Assembly (NCBI GenBank): GCA_022747635.1
Contig: JAKTNV010000007.1
Coordinates: 8,267,997 to 8,331,996 of the forward strand
DNA length: 64,000 nucleotides
Origin: Hetaerina americana
Lineage: Eukaryota > Arthropoda > Insecta > Odonata > Calopterygidae
Direction of reading: 5' to 3'
Below, piece by piece: positions 22,416 to 32,795 of this stretch; the first letter of the stretch is position 1; every line of letters begins with the position of its first letter. The notes under the pieces were generated by a model, which did not search any database, was not told the origin of the DNA, and saw nothing but the letters and a program-made list of their open reading frames with translations. A program made the translations under genes and the position numbers.

Positions 22416-22991
22416 GTGAGAGTAGTTTTAGTTCCTATTCCGAAAAAGGTAAAGGCTACATCATGTGATGACTACAGGACGATACGTTTGATATCCCACG
22501 CAGGTGAAGTTGTTCTCAAGATCATCAACAAAAGGATAGAGAGTAGGGCAAATCATTACTTAGGGGATGATCAGTTTGGGTTTAGGAAGGGGAGAGGTAC
22601 GCGTGATGCCATTGCAGTAATGAGATTATTAATCGAGAGGAATATAGAACACAACAAGGAGGTATTTGCGTGTTTCGTAGATTTCGAAAAAGCGTTTTAT
22701 GGAGTGAATTGGGAAAATTTAATGGGTATATTGCAGAAAATAGGAATAGATTGGAGGGAAAGGAGGCTAATCCGCAACCTGTACATGTCTCAGACTGCTC
22801 AGGTGCGGGTGGGAAACGGGGAGTCAGGATGGGCAGTGCTAGGAAGGGGTGTAAGGCAGGGTTGCCCATTATCGCCGTTGCTGTTCAACCTGTATGCAGA
22901 GGAAATGATCAAAGAGGCATGGGAAGAATTGGAGGTAGGAATGAAAGTGGGCGGGGAATTCGTAAAATCAGTTAGGTTTGCTGATGACTAA
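22416..22991 (+). pseudogene. Reverse transcriptase domain of copy A
   Basis: The frame codes for RT motifs in order: VVLVPIPKKVKATSCDDYRT, DDQFGFRKGRGTRDAI, ACFVDFEKAFYGVNW, GVRQGCPLSPLLFNLYAEEM and VRFADD. It ends on a stop exactly after FADD, where copy B reads DDQALVCQS. The motif-A residue is intact (FVDFEKAF) and the catalytic FADD is intact. Upstream, the same frame continues from about 22230 (DEIERALREMKLNKAMG) across a stop near 22392. As a cDNA-making enzyme it would be inactive because of the stops. Confidence 0.9.
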
Positions 22992-23027
22992 GCTTTAGTT
23001 TGTCAGTCAGCCAAGGGGCTGCAATCA

Positions 23028-23672
23028 TTGCTTAGTGAATTGGAAATTCAGTGCGACAGGTATGGGATGAGAATCAATATCAATAAAACAAAGGTTATAC
23101 GATTTTCTAGAAAGAAAAAGGCTAAGCTAAACATTAAAATAGGAGGGCAAAAACTAGAGCAGGTGGAACAGCTTACGTATCTCGGAAGTGTTTTGGACCA
23201 ACACGGTCAAAGTAATAGGGACGTAAGGAGAAGAATTGCACTAGGAAAAGAGGCTTTCACAAGGAGGAGGGAGTGGATGACGGGGACGTTGAGTAAGGAT
23301 GTTAAGAAAAGACTCGTAAAAACTTTAACTATGTACGGTGCGGAAACGTGGTCATTGAAGCAGGAGGATAGACGTAGACTGGAGGCTTTCGAAATGTGGT
23401 TGTGGAAAAGAATGGAGAAGGTGAAATGGACAGAGAAGAAAACAAATGAGGAAGTACTTGGTATGGTGGGCGAAGATAGGGGTTTGTTGGGAGAAATCCT
23501 ATGGAGGCAGGAAAAGTGGATGAAGGAGATATTGACCGACAGTGGGATGTTGAAGACTGTGATAGAGGGGAGAATGTTGGGCAAAAGAGGAAAGGGAAGG
23601 AACAGGATAGGGATGTTGGACGGGATGAAGGGAGGAAGAAAGTACTCAGATATGAAGAGGGACCTGATATAG
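23028..23672 (+). pseudogene. RT C-terminal (thumb/tail) part of copy A
   Basis: In the same frame as the RT domain and separated by a single stop. It contains DRYGMRININKTKVIRF, KLEQVEQLTYLGSVLDQHGQ, ETWSLKQEDRRRLEAFEMW, RRMEKVKWT-like and RNRIGMLDGMKGGRKY. These are the standard C-terminal blocks of this RTE-like family. The natural terminator is TAG at 23670-23672. Relative to copy B it lacks the IWSVA residues before MYGAETW. Confidence 0.9.
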
Positions 23673-23734
23673 AGTAGGATGATGGATTTTGTTTTTTGTT
23701 AGGAGTAATAAAATGTTTGTTTGGTAGCTGTGTC

Positions 23735-23772
23735 CATCCAAAAATCTACCTTAACCGGTAGAGTACCTTAAA
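23735..23772 (+). repeat. RTE-like 3' terminal hairpin motif, copy A
   Basis: 'GTGTCCATCCAAAAATCTAC' followed by 'CTTAACCGGTAGAGTACC'. The pairing CTACC/GGTAG around TTAACC could form a small stem-loop. The same motif ends four other pieces in the window. Confidence 0.8.
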
Positions 23773-24660
23773 AAAAATTCAACTTGAGGTCCAACCTATA
23801 TGAATGGGCACCTCACCTTAAATTTTTTCGTCCCACTATTTCCTCACTATAAGTTTCAAAACTCTATTTTTTTATATATCACTTGGTACTCAATCTAGTC
23901 TATATGCTTAAGGTTCATGAATTAATTTTCCGGGAATTTAACTACTGCTCATCGTTTCAGATTCAACTCGAGAGCCCACTTCGGACAACAAACACAAATG
24001 TTATTGTGATAATTCGAAAGGTTCGTCAACAGCCCGACATTTTTATCTCGGCAATTGACTGCATTATCATCAATAACTCTTGACCTTTCTGGTCAATTTT
24101 CTATTTTTGTCACTAATTTAATGAGAATGGGACCATGTGGAATTTTCTCTACGGGACGCTAGATGCTGGAAAACGAAATAGCAGAGACCGTAACCTTGGT
24201 TAGCACTACGTTTGTTTAAAACAGGGGAGGTAAAAACAAAGTGACTAATAAGTGGAAGATGGGAAGCACACACTGGATCACTTGGATGTGTTTGGGAAAC
24301 AGGGACCCAGGTGTACCTCAATCACACCCTAACAATGCAACATTAATAAATAAGGAAGCAGACTTACAACCACTCGATCACTAGGGTGTGTTAAGAAATA
24401 ACGGCCACTCTCGTGAATCGCATTCACACCCACAATCACGGTTTGCACACACCGCGTAGAGAGGGAGTTCTCGTCCTAAGGAATGGCGTATCCCCTCGAC
24501 TGTCGAAATATTCCTTGGAGGCGAGTGCAAAGTGGTTCTCTTGAAAAACAAAACTGGACTCCATCAGCTAGGCTCGTTGTGGGCCCGCTTGTGATGGGGA
24601 ATATTCACGTATTTATGCACGCATGTGTGCAGGGGCAGTACCCACCTCATCCCGAGTGAC
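23773..24660. other. 3' flank of the hexosaminidase gene
   Basis: No repeat or gene recognised. It would contain the 3' UTR of the minus-strand hexosaminidase gene. I could not find a convincing AATAAA signal close to the stop. Confidence 0.4.
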
Positions 24661-24667
24661 GTGGGAA

Positions 24668-24979
24668 TCACGCGCACTCCCCCTCGTTGTAGTAGCACCA
24701 CTTGGGCTGGAGGGCGTCGGCCCGGATGCCCCGGGACACCATCCTCTCGCGGTGAGACATCATGCGGGTCCGGGCCCACAGCCAGCTGCTCTTGGCCCTT
24801 CGCCCGCTGCCCCTTGGGTCGCTCCAGAGTCTCTCGGCGGTGGCCGCCGCCCGGGGCCACGTCTTGGCGTCCAGCGTCACCCCGTCAACCATCTCGCCCC
24901 ACGTGGCCGCCTCTCCGCCCAGCACCTCGCCACCGCTGCCACCCCTGGTCCTCGGGGGCAGGCCGTTGTCGTACACCAC
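24668..24979 (-). CDS. Hexosaminidase last exon
   Basis: The acceptor is GGTAAG preceded by a CCCCTCTTCGTC tract. The exon starts GTGGTGTACGAC so that Q|VVYDNGL continues the barrel. Family blocks are [41 protein letters not shown] and [10 protein letters not shown], then TGA at 24670-24668. Confidence 0.92.
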   Translation of the reverse strand: MVYDNGLPPRTRGGSGGEVLGGEAATWGEMVDGVTLDAKTWPRAAATAERLWSDPRGSGRRAKSSWLWARTRMMSHRERMVSRGIRADALQPKWCYYNEGECA

Positions 24980-27900
24980 CTTACCGACGAAGAGGGGTGA
25001 ATTAGGTCACGAGCATCATTCGGGAAGGGCATCGTTAAGAGGTTCAGGGTACCTCCCCCAAGTTAAAATGTCAATGTTTCTAGTAGCTATTATTTTATCT
25101 TGAGTGGCTTTCAATGGCCAACGATAGTGAAACGGAGGCTCACGGGGCACGACCTCTCGCTGGAGAATCCTCCGACGATTGGCGCCCGGAGGACCAACTG
25201 AACGTTCATGCTACTGTAACTATTCGTCCGAGCGGAACGAGATGAAGAGTGAACACCGGGGTAAAGATGTAACGGTAGGTAAGGGTAGATAGCGAGGGAC
25301 AAAAGGTATGCTATATTTGTTGACTCGATAGTTTATTTAAATTTAAAAATTTAGTTCATTTCTTTTATTTTATTAGTAAAAGCAATCCTAATAGTTAAAA
25401 CTAACTCACCTGACGAAGGGTGATTCTCCTAAAAATGCTCCTATTTTTCTAAGAATAATCCACCGAAAGGTTCGTCAGTTCCTTTAAAAATTGATTTTTT
25501 GTGACATGGAAAAAGTTTTCAATTAGTATTTCGTGAGAGTTAAAATATTTTTGCTAAATTAACTTAGGATCAACTTTAAGTTAATAGTAATAAGAATTAA
25601 ATGCAACAATTTCAGAGCGTAAAAATAATTCACCTTGACCGGGATCCGAACCCGGATCCCTTAATATCCGGCCGATAGCCAGTTAAGCTATCTAGGCGTC
25701 CTTCTAGACTCTGAACATTTGAAATCCCGGTCAAGGTGAATGCATTTTACACACTGAAATTGTTGCATTTAAGTGCATATTAGCGGATGAATCCGTTAAA
25801 AGTTACTGCTGCGGCATCTTTCGCAGTTTCTTGGAATTTCTGATAAAACTTAACTGAGAATAATTTTCTTGGTCTTAAACGATAACTCAAATCAATGTGA
25901 ATAAGTGCAGTATAGTTGAACTGACAGCTACCTTTTACAGACCACAAATCTTTTTACTTCCTTGGTATATAGGTCCATCGCATCCTATAAAGTTGGATGT
26001 TTTTTGACATGAACTGGTTCCAAGGGTAATCTGTATTTTGACTCAAAATTATAGTCCAATGACCCCTCCCCTCACATTTCCCTTCTTGCATGGGTGAACT
26101 CTTCTTGGCGATGACCATTGACGGGAGAACAGTCTTTAGTACCGGTGGTCCCTCAAGCACGGAGTTCCCTACACTCCCCTTCCGAGTTGCCTTCAAAGGC
26201 AGTGCTTTGCAAGCACAAAGCGCACCCGGGATGACGAAGAGTTACTTAACTAGCAAGAGAATTCACTGTGTACAAAAATCTCTAATCGCAGAGAGGATAC
26301 GCTGGACCGCAGAAATAACCAATCATTGAAACGGAGATCCAGAGGAAAATTCCGGGGAAACCGCGTGTTTTTCACTTATTGGATCATTTCAAAAGCCACT
26401 CCTGCAAACACCAACCAACCTGCCAAGGATGGAAAGGGTATCCCGATATGGACGACCCCTTCCAGTTTCCATATCCGTGGTCCAGGTACCAGGCGTCCTT
26501 TGTCGAGAAGATGAGTCGATAGCCCTTGTCCAGAAGTTTCAAAGGTAGCGTCTCTGCAGCCGGCATCCACGCCTGTATGACGTACCTGCTCTTGTCCAGG
26601 TAGTCCTCCACCACGTCCAGGCTGGTCAGATCGCTGGTCCAGAGGATAGCGGTAGCCGGGACTCCCGAGACCCTGTCCAGTTCGACCAGGGCCCTCGCCT
26701 GGAACTCGGCCCACAGGGCCAGAAAACCCTCCTTCGTCCTCGGGTAGCCGTTCGACTCCATCCAGTCAATGATCTCAGCCGAGGAGTTCCAGCAGCCAAG
26801 GTGTACCTCATCGCCACCCATGTGTAGCAGGGGCGCCGTCAGGTTGCTCCCGCGAAGCCTCTCCACGGCCCCGAAGTCCTCCGCCATATCCGCGTAGATG
26901 CCGCCCAGCAGGGGGTAGAGGTCAGGGTTCACGGGGTTGAGCTGCCCGCATGGGGGCTCGATGCAGAGCTTCCTCCAGGGCTGCTGGTTTACGCAGACGG
27001 CCAGCTGGCCCTTGCCGAGCCGCTCGGAGGCCGCGTCCCAGCCGGCCCCTGCGTGGGCGGGAGCGTCGAATTCGGGCAGGACCCTGACGCCCCTGACCTT
27101 GGCGTAGTGGACGAGGGAGGCAATGTCGGCGGGGGAGTAGGCCATGCCTTGCAGGGCTCCGTTGTCAGTGAGGACGGGGACCCTCCTGGAGGTGTACGGG
27201 AAGCCCTGGGTGTCCGTCAGATGCAGGTGAAGCACGTTCATCTTGCACGACGCCATGGCATCCACTTGGCGGTAGAGGTCAGTCATCGGGAGGAAGTTCC
27301 TCGCTGGGTCCACGAGCAGGCCCCTGTCAACAGGGATTCCACGGTTAGGAGGGCGCACCCTGTTTTCTTTGCTCTTGGCAGATTAAGGAGCTCGAGGGGT
27401 TATTGTGCTCTTTGGGTTTCTGTTACTTTCCTGTTCGGGATTATTCCTTGGCAGTTTCGCCTACTCTCCGAATGATTACAAGAGAATTAAGAGACATGAT
27501 ATTCGTTGTTGCCTTTGCTCTAAAGTTATGGTGATTTTCTGAATCAAAATACAGTCAGAGAGAGAGAGAAAAATTACAGAAATCAGTTTGATCGCATTTA
27601 GTCCTTTTGGAGAGGAAGGAGTGGAACGTTAATGCTACCGGCGCCTTGAAATAGTGACCTTCATGTTAATTTTGCGGACTTTCGTAGTTTCATATGGGGA
27701 CTAGTTGGGTTTTATAGCATTGGATACAGTAAATGACAGAAGTGCTCTGTTTGCATGCAACACGATATCAGACTTATGATACCAACGTTTTCTTTCTCTA
27801 AATGGTACCGGCCTCGGTGGTGGCGGGGTAACGTCCTAGGCTACCAACCCAAAGGTAGCGGGTTCGATTCCCGCCTAGGTGAATTTCCCTCCATCCAGGG

Positions 27901-29651
27901 CTTGGTCGTATGTGATTGTCTTCAAAATAATGTCTGTAATGTAGGGTTAGGTGGAAGAGGGGCCTATTAGTGTCAACCTCGCCCAATTAAGTCGATAAAT
28001 AAATAAAAAAAATAAAAAAAATGGTACCGAGAGTATGAGTTTTCTTTTGATGTACATTTCCGGTGAATACGCTTCAATTGTATAAATATTAGACAAATCC
28101 AGAGGTCGAACTTAAGCCAGATAAAAGTGAAAATATAAATTGATAATCTTAGCGTATTCAAAATTAATGACATTCCCATGAAATGAAGAGATTTTATGTT
28201 ATAATCATGGATTAATAGTTTACTCTGGCTGAGCAATTGGCGGTCTGAGCTTTCATTTTGGATTCGTTTAGAGTTCAGTAGAAACCGAAATGAAAACCAT
28301 TTGTGTATTGCAGACAGAAGTGTATGACAAAGGTCACTACATACGAGGACGATTCGAAAAGTAAGGCCTCATATTTTTTTCATGGAAAATCAAATTTATT
28401 CTCAATTTTGTGTGCATCGTTGGAAAGGCTGAGCATTTAGCTATTTTTTTACATAGTCGCCTTGATGACCAATCACTTTTTGCATCCTTTTATCCAGCTT
28501 ATCCCTTTTATCCCCTGTATGTATATATGAACCCACGATAGGTTCCCATCGATGGGTTCTGCCCCTAGTTGCTGAAACATCTACTAACCAGCCCCCGCTG
28601 AATACGTATTTAGGTTCCCTGGCTATCCCTCTCCCTTACGGCTGCATAATCAGTCGAAGACCAGGCATTCGAAACGGCTTGGGAAAAGCCGCAGCGAAAG
28701 CCGTTTTACAGAAACGATTCCTGCTCGTTCATACGGACTTTGGTACAAAATATCGCGTGCCCATTTCGTTCCTCCTGTTCCGTTTCACCGTCCCGAAACA
28801 ATTGATTCAGCTTCATTGAACACCCCCTGGATAACGATAGAACTTTTTTTCAAGTAATCAGGAGAAATTATTGCAATTTTTTTGGCAATTGGAAATCGTT
28901 TTCATGAAATGACCGCGCATTCGTTTATTGGGGAAAATGAGCCCAAGATAGTGAGGCCCACTACTAACTGTGTATGTAGTATTTCTTCGTATCTCACCGT
29001 CTCTCTCTCTCTCTCTTACCGATAAAACCCTTGATCCCACTTTTTCGTGGTCACCTGTGAGGGTAGACGGGCCGGTCGCCCAACACGCTGGCGTCGGCGG
29101 CCACCACTAGGCGACCCCCGTTGTCGTCCCAGGCGACCAGCTGCGAGAGCGTCTCGAGACCGTGGCGGGCGCCGAAGAAGGAGGAGGCGTTGATAGAGGC
29201 GTCCACGAAGCCGTCCATCCCCGCGGTCGTCCGCAGCGAGTACCCCTCGTCAGTGTCCCACGTGAGCAGGTCATCTCCTGGCGAGGCTGCGACGGACACC
29301 AAGATGGAGAGGTCACGGGCGGCCCCCGCCCGGCGTTGCCCGGCGCCCCTGGGCACGAGGGCCCTGAGGTTCCCCTGGAACACTCGCACAGCCTCCGCAA
29401 TGAGACGAGCCGTGCCCTCCGACTGACCCGTGTACGTGAAGGCCACTCCTTCGGGGTTGAGGGGGGAGAGGAGGGACCCCAGGGAGATGGTCCCCGTGGG
29501 CATAGGCCACAGTGCCCCCGCGCGCCCGCACGTCAGGCGACAGGCTTCCAGGCCGAGGCCCCCGGTCCCCGGGGTCGTCACGGGGACCTTCCGGCACTGA
29601 CCAATGACGGCGTCGCAGTCCCACGACCACTGCTTGGCCGGCGACCTCCTC
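24668..29651 (-). CDS. GH20 beta-N-acetylhexosaminidase (chitooligosaccharidolytic type), three exons
   Basis: Exons 29651-29055, 27323-26420 and 24979-24668 join in phase to about 603 residues ending TGA. GH20 enzymes remove terminal N-acetylglucosamine; in insects they act on chitin oligomers outside the cell or trim N-glycans. The first exon carries the N-terminal domain ([20 protein letters not shown]) and [13 protein letters not shown]. The second has [38 protein letters not shown] with the catalytic Asp-Glu pair (26812-26807), [15 protein letters not shown] and [13 protein letters not shown]. The third has [26 protein letters not shown] and [10 protein letters not shown]. The signal-peptide exon is not seen. 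Unusual points: HLH instead of HWH before TD, and a changed loop before PWQVVYDN. Which paralogue (Hexo1, Hexo2 or fdl) is undecided. Confidence 0.93.
25601..25840. repeat. tRNA-like SINE family S1, copy c (hexosaminidase intron)
   Basis: The left arm starts ATGCAACAATTTCAGAG and contains the minus-strand tRNA-like unit with a perfect B box ('GGTTCGGATCCCGG' region). The right arm keeps only 'GAAATCCCGGTCAAGGTGAA'. The tail is 'TTAGCGGATGAATCCGTTAA' with 'GCATCTTTCGCAGTTTCTTG'. Confidence 0.8.
26420..27323 (-). CDS. Hexosaminidase exon (catalytic barrel)
   Basis: The acceptor is TTGACAG before 27323 and the donor CAG|GTTGGT at 26420/26419. The 904-base exon starts phase 2 and ends phase 0. 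It contains the GH20 catalytic motif HMGGDEV (Asp at 26812, Glu at 26809) and the substrate-binding Arg in DPARNF and Trp in AILWTSD. The in-frame open reading beyond 26420 ([11 protein letters not shown]) is intron, and the stretch upstream of 27323 is also intron. Confidence 0.93.
27811..28018 (+). repeat. tRNA-derived SINE family S2 with target-site duplication
   Basis: The body starts GCCTCGGTGGTGGCGGGGTA (A-box region) and has a B box 'GGTTCGATTCC' at 27861-27871. It ends in an A-rich tail with repeated 'AAATAAAT/AAAAAATAAAA'. It is flanked by a perfect 11-bp direct repeat AAATGGTACCG at 27800-27810 and 28019-28029. The head fold resembles a tRNA but lies inside the hexosaminidase intron and lacks a clean 3' acceptor, so it is a SINE rather than a tRNA gene. 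Confidence 0.85.
28336..28520. repeat. Mariner-like terminal remnant
   Basis: 'GACGATTCGAAAAGTAAGGC' resembles a mariner inverted end ('..TTCGAAAAGT..'). It is followed by 'ACATAGTCGCCTTGATGACC' and 'ATCACTTTTTGCATCC', stretches typical of the 3' non-coding part of such elements. No transposase frame is visible. Confidence 0.45.
29055..29651 (-). CDS. Hexosaminidase exon (N-terminal domain)
   Basis: The acceptor is GTCAG before 29651, or GAG before 29658, both in the same frame. The donor is CACAG|GTGACC at 29055/29054. The exon begins [16 protein letters not shown] and ends RPVYPHR, the residue run just before the catalytic barrel. An Asn-Ala-Ser glycosylation site is present (SINASS). GC content is very high, with mostly G/C third bases. 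Confidence 0.9.
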
Positions 29652-29799
29652 CTGACCTCACGGGAAGATAGGGAAGGAGGTAGAGAAACGGAATCGTATG
29701 GTGCATAAGTTGGTAGGGGGGAGGTCAACGAACATGACTAGTGATGCTGTTAGAGGGAGAGGTTGGTTGGTCATCTGGTGGTGGTGGAACTTAAGTGAT

Positions 29800-29870
29800 C
29801 TACATGTACATAATACCCCGCAAGCCGCTGCAAAGGGCATGTGGCGGGGGGTGTTAGGCCACCGCCTGTA
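29800..29870 (-). repeat. LINE 3' tail, type L-b
   Basis: On the minus strand: 'CCTAACACCCCCCGCCACAT', then 'GCGGCTTGCGGGGTATTATG', then TACATGTAG. The same design is at 38250-38325 and 33340-33425 and is related to the L-a tails at 46.9-52.8 kb. Confidence 0.65.
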
Positions 29871-29877
29871 AAAGTGA

Positions 29878-30113
29878 TTGGATAGAGAGACACCCAGCAT
29901 CGGTATTACGAGCGCACTCTATATTGAAAGGCTCCAAGTGTTTTAACACAGTTTAAAGTCCCTTCCGACGGACGGCATGCTCGACTTGAAGTGCTCCCCA
30001 CATACGTAGTAGCACCGTAAGTAGGGATACCATCCTGCCATATCCGGGACTCAAACCCGTGTCCTTGAGATGGGAATCCAACGCGCTATCCACCGAACCA
30101 ACACGGTCCCCAA
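29878..30113 (-). repeat. tRNA-derived SINE family S4, copy a
   Basis: The minus-strand head is GGGGACCGTGTTGGTTCGGT followed by a B-box-like 'GGTTTGAGTCCC'. The middle has 'GACGGACGGCATGCTCG'-type sequence shared with copies at 31.8, 35.7, 45.3 and 45.8 kb. Head and body are diverged. Confidence 0.7.
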
Positions 30114-31270
30114 AACGACATCGATTCAAGTGAAGTTCGTACGTGGGGAAACTCTGTGTCACTCCGTCACGAAGTGTTGACTGCGAGGAAGCTCACGCAC
30201 ACCCACGGGTGAAACGTAAGCGAGGAAATTGTCGACAATTCTCGAAGGTCGGAGTTGAAACCTAAGATTAAGAAGGCATAGCATAGAACAGGCAGTACAC
30301 GTGTTTGATCTCGTGTGGAATCGCCCATTTTAGGTGGGAGTGGACCAAATAGTGATTGCATTGATAGAGTAACTGTGCTCTATCAATAAACATTCATAAA
30401 AAGGATTCAACAGGGTGGTCAGTAATGTTTGTGTCCTTGAAAATCGGGAATGAAAAAAATCCTGAAAATCTTGGAAAAACATGGAATTTTTTTAGAATTA
30501 ACTGAGCATAATAGCTAGTGTAAGGGGAGAAAAATTGCTTCCGTTTTCTTTTGACTTCAATATGAATGATTAATCAAACTATTTTTTCAAACTTGTGGCT
30601 TTCAATATGCTGCAATCGGTTAAAGAATATTGCGTCTCAACTAAAGTGTTTCGAAGAAGTATTCCTGCAGTTAATCTGGCTGAACGAGTTTCGCGCCAAG
30701 AATAAAAAAATGCCTGCCCATCGGGAAATATCAATTCTTCTCACAGTCACGGTGACTTATTATACAAAGCCTTTAATGTACTTGAATCAGAGATCGTGTA
30801 CGCATTTCTGTTTCTTTACTGTAAATAATAATAGAAAAACGCAAAAAGGTGTCATGGCATGGTTTTTAACGAGGTATCTAGGTACTTACGCTAAAACTTC
30901 AATATAGACATCCTAAACACCAAGCTTGGTAATCTCTCGACCATAAGCAGCATTTTCCTTTAGAACTATCAAATATTTATGCATATGTCCTAATTCAGTA
31001 TCTGCCAATGAATGTCTATTCTACAGCGGATAATGCTCTAACATTTGCACTATAGTAGTTTAACAATGTGTTACGTATTACATCATAGGGGAAAGTGGGT
31101 GCATTAAGTGAAAATGGTGGCGCAAAACCTTGGAAAACGACTGTTTATCCTTCAAAACCTTGGAAACTCCTGGAATGGGAAAAAACAACCTAATCACTGG
31201 CCACCATGGATGAATCGAGGAAGACGTTCAGCGGAGATTATTCAATATCTCTGACATGGGGCGTAGTAAT
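30114..31270. other. Spacer without recognised gene
   Basis: The 113-codon open frame at 30566-30907 is AT-rich and resembles nothing known. No other feature. Confidence 0.4.
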
Positions 31271-31617
31271 GCTACAATTTCAGAGTGTAAAAATCATTCG
31301 ACATGACTGGGATTCGTACCCGGATCCCTCGATGTCCGGCCGAGTGCTTTAGCCAGCTAAGCTATCGAGGCGTCATCATATACTCAGAAATTTTGAGGGC
31401 TTTTAATGAACAAGAAGTTACAAATATTTCGGAGTTAAATACAAGGCCTCGATAGCTTAACTGGCTAAAGCACTCGGTGGGATATTGAGGGATTCGGGTT
31501 CGAATCCCGGTCAAGGCGAATGATTTTTACACTCTGAAATTGTGGCATTGAAATGCATATTAGCGGATGACTCCGTTAAAAGTTACTGTTGCGACATCTC
31601 CCGCAGTTTCTTGGAAT
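31271..31617. repeat. tRNA-like SINE family S1, copy d (both arms present)
   Basis: The left arm at 31271-31380 is the tRNA-like unit on the minus strand. The right arm at 31445-31525 is the same unit on the plus strand (GCCTCGATAGCTTAACTGGC as A-box side, 'GGGTTCGAATCCCGGTCAAG' as B-box side). The tail follows ('TTAGCGGATGACTCCGTTAA', 'CCCGCAGTTTCTTGGAAT'). The two tRNA-like units point away from each other. Confidence 0.85.
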
Positions 31618-31784
31618 GGAGTGTAGTGCTGTACAATTCCCCTCGCTAATTAGCGTAGTTATAAACCTACCGCAGGGAGAGAAATTTATTCTATCTGAAT
31701 GATGTGGAAAATTGATAAGGTTAAACTTTAGAAACCAGCCCGTTCAAAACGGTTGAGGAAAAACGCAATGCGTCACAGAATTGG

Positions 31785-32092
31785 TAGTAGTAGTTTTGAG
31801 GGGATGCGACCGACAGATAAGGTCATTTGCGCCATAGGGGATGGACAGGAAAGGATGAAGGGTGGAGAGAAACCCGGCGTCGGCATTAGTCTACTCTTTA
31901 CGAAAGGCGCCAAGGGGTCCGCAGTTTAACGTCCCATCCGACGGACGGCATACTCACTCAAAGTGCCCTCCACAAAGCACCTCAAGTAGGGATCGAGATA
32001 CCTCTGAAAAATATTCAACACCGCCGGGCTTTGAACCCGCGCCCTCAGGGTGGGAAGCCAGTACGTTAGCCCCCGCACCATCTCGATCCCCC
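31785..32092 (-). repeat. tRNA-derived SINE family S4, copy b
   Basis: The minus-strand head is GGGGATCGAGATGGTGCGGG with 'GGTTCAAAGCCCGGC' as B box. The body has 'TACTTGAGGTGCTTTG' and 'GCCGTCCGTCGGATGGGACG'. The 3' end falls in 'CTACTACTA', a short (CTA)n tail. Confidence 0.8.
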
Positions 32093-32573
32093 ACAGAATT
32101 GGTTATGGAGTTGGGATGGAAATCATTGGAAAAAAGGAATCATTGGAATGCTAGGTTGAACTTCTCAGATCGTCTCGAATGTGCTGCGCCCGTCAGTGCT
32201 TTCCCTCTAGCATATTTTTTCATCACAGCCCTAGAGTCAAGTAAGGTTTTTTATTGCCAGTATAGAATATCTACGTGTACGGCAGAGAAAAATTTTCTTT
32301 ATCATCACAAAACATACACCCGAGCTCCTGGTTTACAAAGGATCCCATGGTAGAGGCTGTAAAGTGAAACAAGAGATTGATTAGATCAAAGAAAATAGGC
32401 ACAAAGAATGAAGTTGCCGTGATACCACTGACCATATTAATTGAATAAAATCGATCCGCCAAGAAGAACGTTTAGCATCAAGATTAATGGCTGATAATAT
32501 TTTATATAGCGGATATACCCTTTGCAATAGAAAGATAACTAAGGTAAATGTTACATCCTATGTTGTTCAAAAC

Positions 32574-32594
32574 CGCGTTCCATTTCGAAGATGT

Positions 32595-32671
<77 letters not shown>

Positions 32672-32686
32672 TCGAAATGGAACGCT
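32574..32686. repeat. (TA)n tract enclosed by an 18-20 bp inverted repeat
   Basis: About 35 TA units lie between GCGTTCCATTTCGAAGAT and ATCTTCGAAATGGAACGC. The flanks are perfectly complementary over 18 bases, so the whole block is one long hairpin. Confidence 0.95.
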
Positions 32687-32691
32687 CTTCG

Positions 32692-32795
32692 GCGACGCTC
32701 AAATATATAAAAACACAGATGAAGATTTTTAAACCTTTCTTTGTGTTTCTATGGTTTAAAAATCTACACGTGTTTATATATAAAAATATATAGAA
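32692..32795. repeat. Second inverted repeat beside the (TA)n hairpin
   Basis: 'AGATTTTTAAACC' pairs with 'GGTTTAAAAATCT', and outward 'ATATATAAAAACACA' pairs loosely with 'GTGTTTATATATA'. The loop is TTTCTTTGTGTTTCTAT. It belongs to the same structural type as 44063-44335 and 56405-56529. Confidence 0.75.

Larger units (their letters stand above)
22075..23772 (+). mobile_element. RTE/CFDP2-like non-LTR retrotransposon, 5'-truncated copy A
   Basis: The copy begins near 22075 inside the coding region and ends with the family 3' end (CCTTAACCGGTAG at about 23751). It covers the linker, the whole reverse transcriptase and the C-terminal domain. One reading frame can be followed throughout, interrupted by three or more point-stop codons. 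It is a close relative of copy B (39225-40962) and of the 3' piece at 60415-60770. Confidence 0.92.

Noticed and set aside
24623..25103. Plus-strand open frames over the last hexosaminidase exon
   Set aside because: Mirror images of a GC-rich real exon on the other strand; no family resemblance.
27811..27885. Possible functional tRNA gene
   Set aside because: Continues into a SINE body with A-rich tail and is flanked by a target-site duplication.
29121..29671. Plus-strand open frames of 101 and 169 codons
   Set aside because: Shadows of the minus-strand hexosaminidase exon.
31445..31520. Possible functional tRNA gene
   Set aside because: The cloverleaf-like unit occurs as diverged inverted copies with a fixed tail at several loci and lacks a clean anticodon loop and terminator; it is a repeat head.
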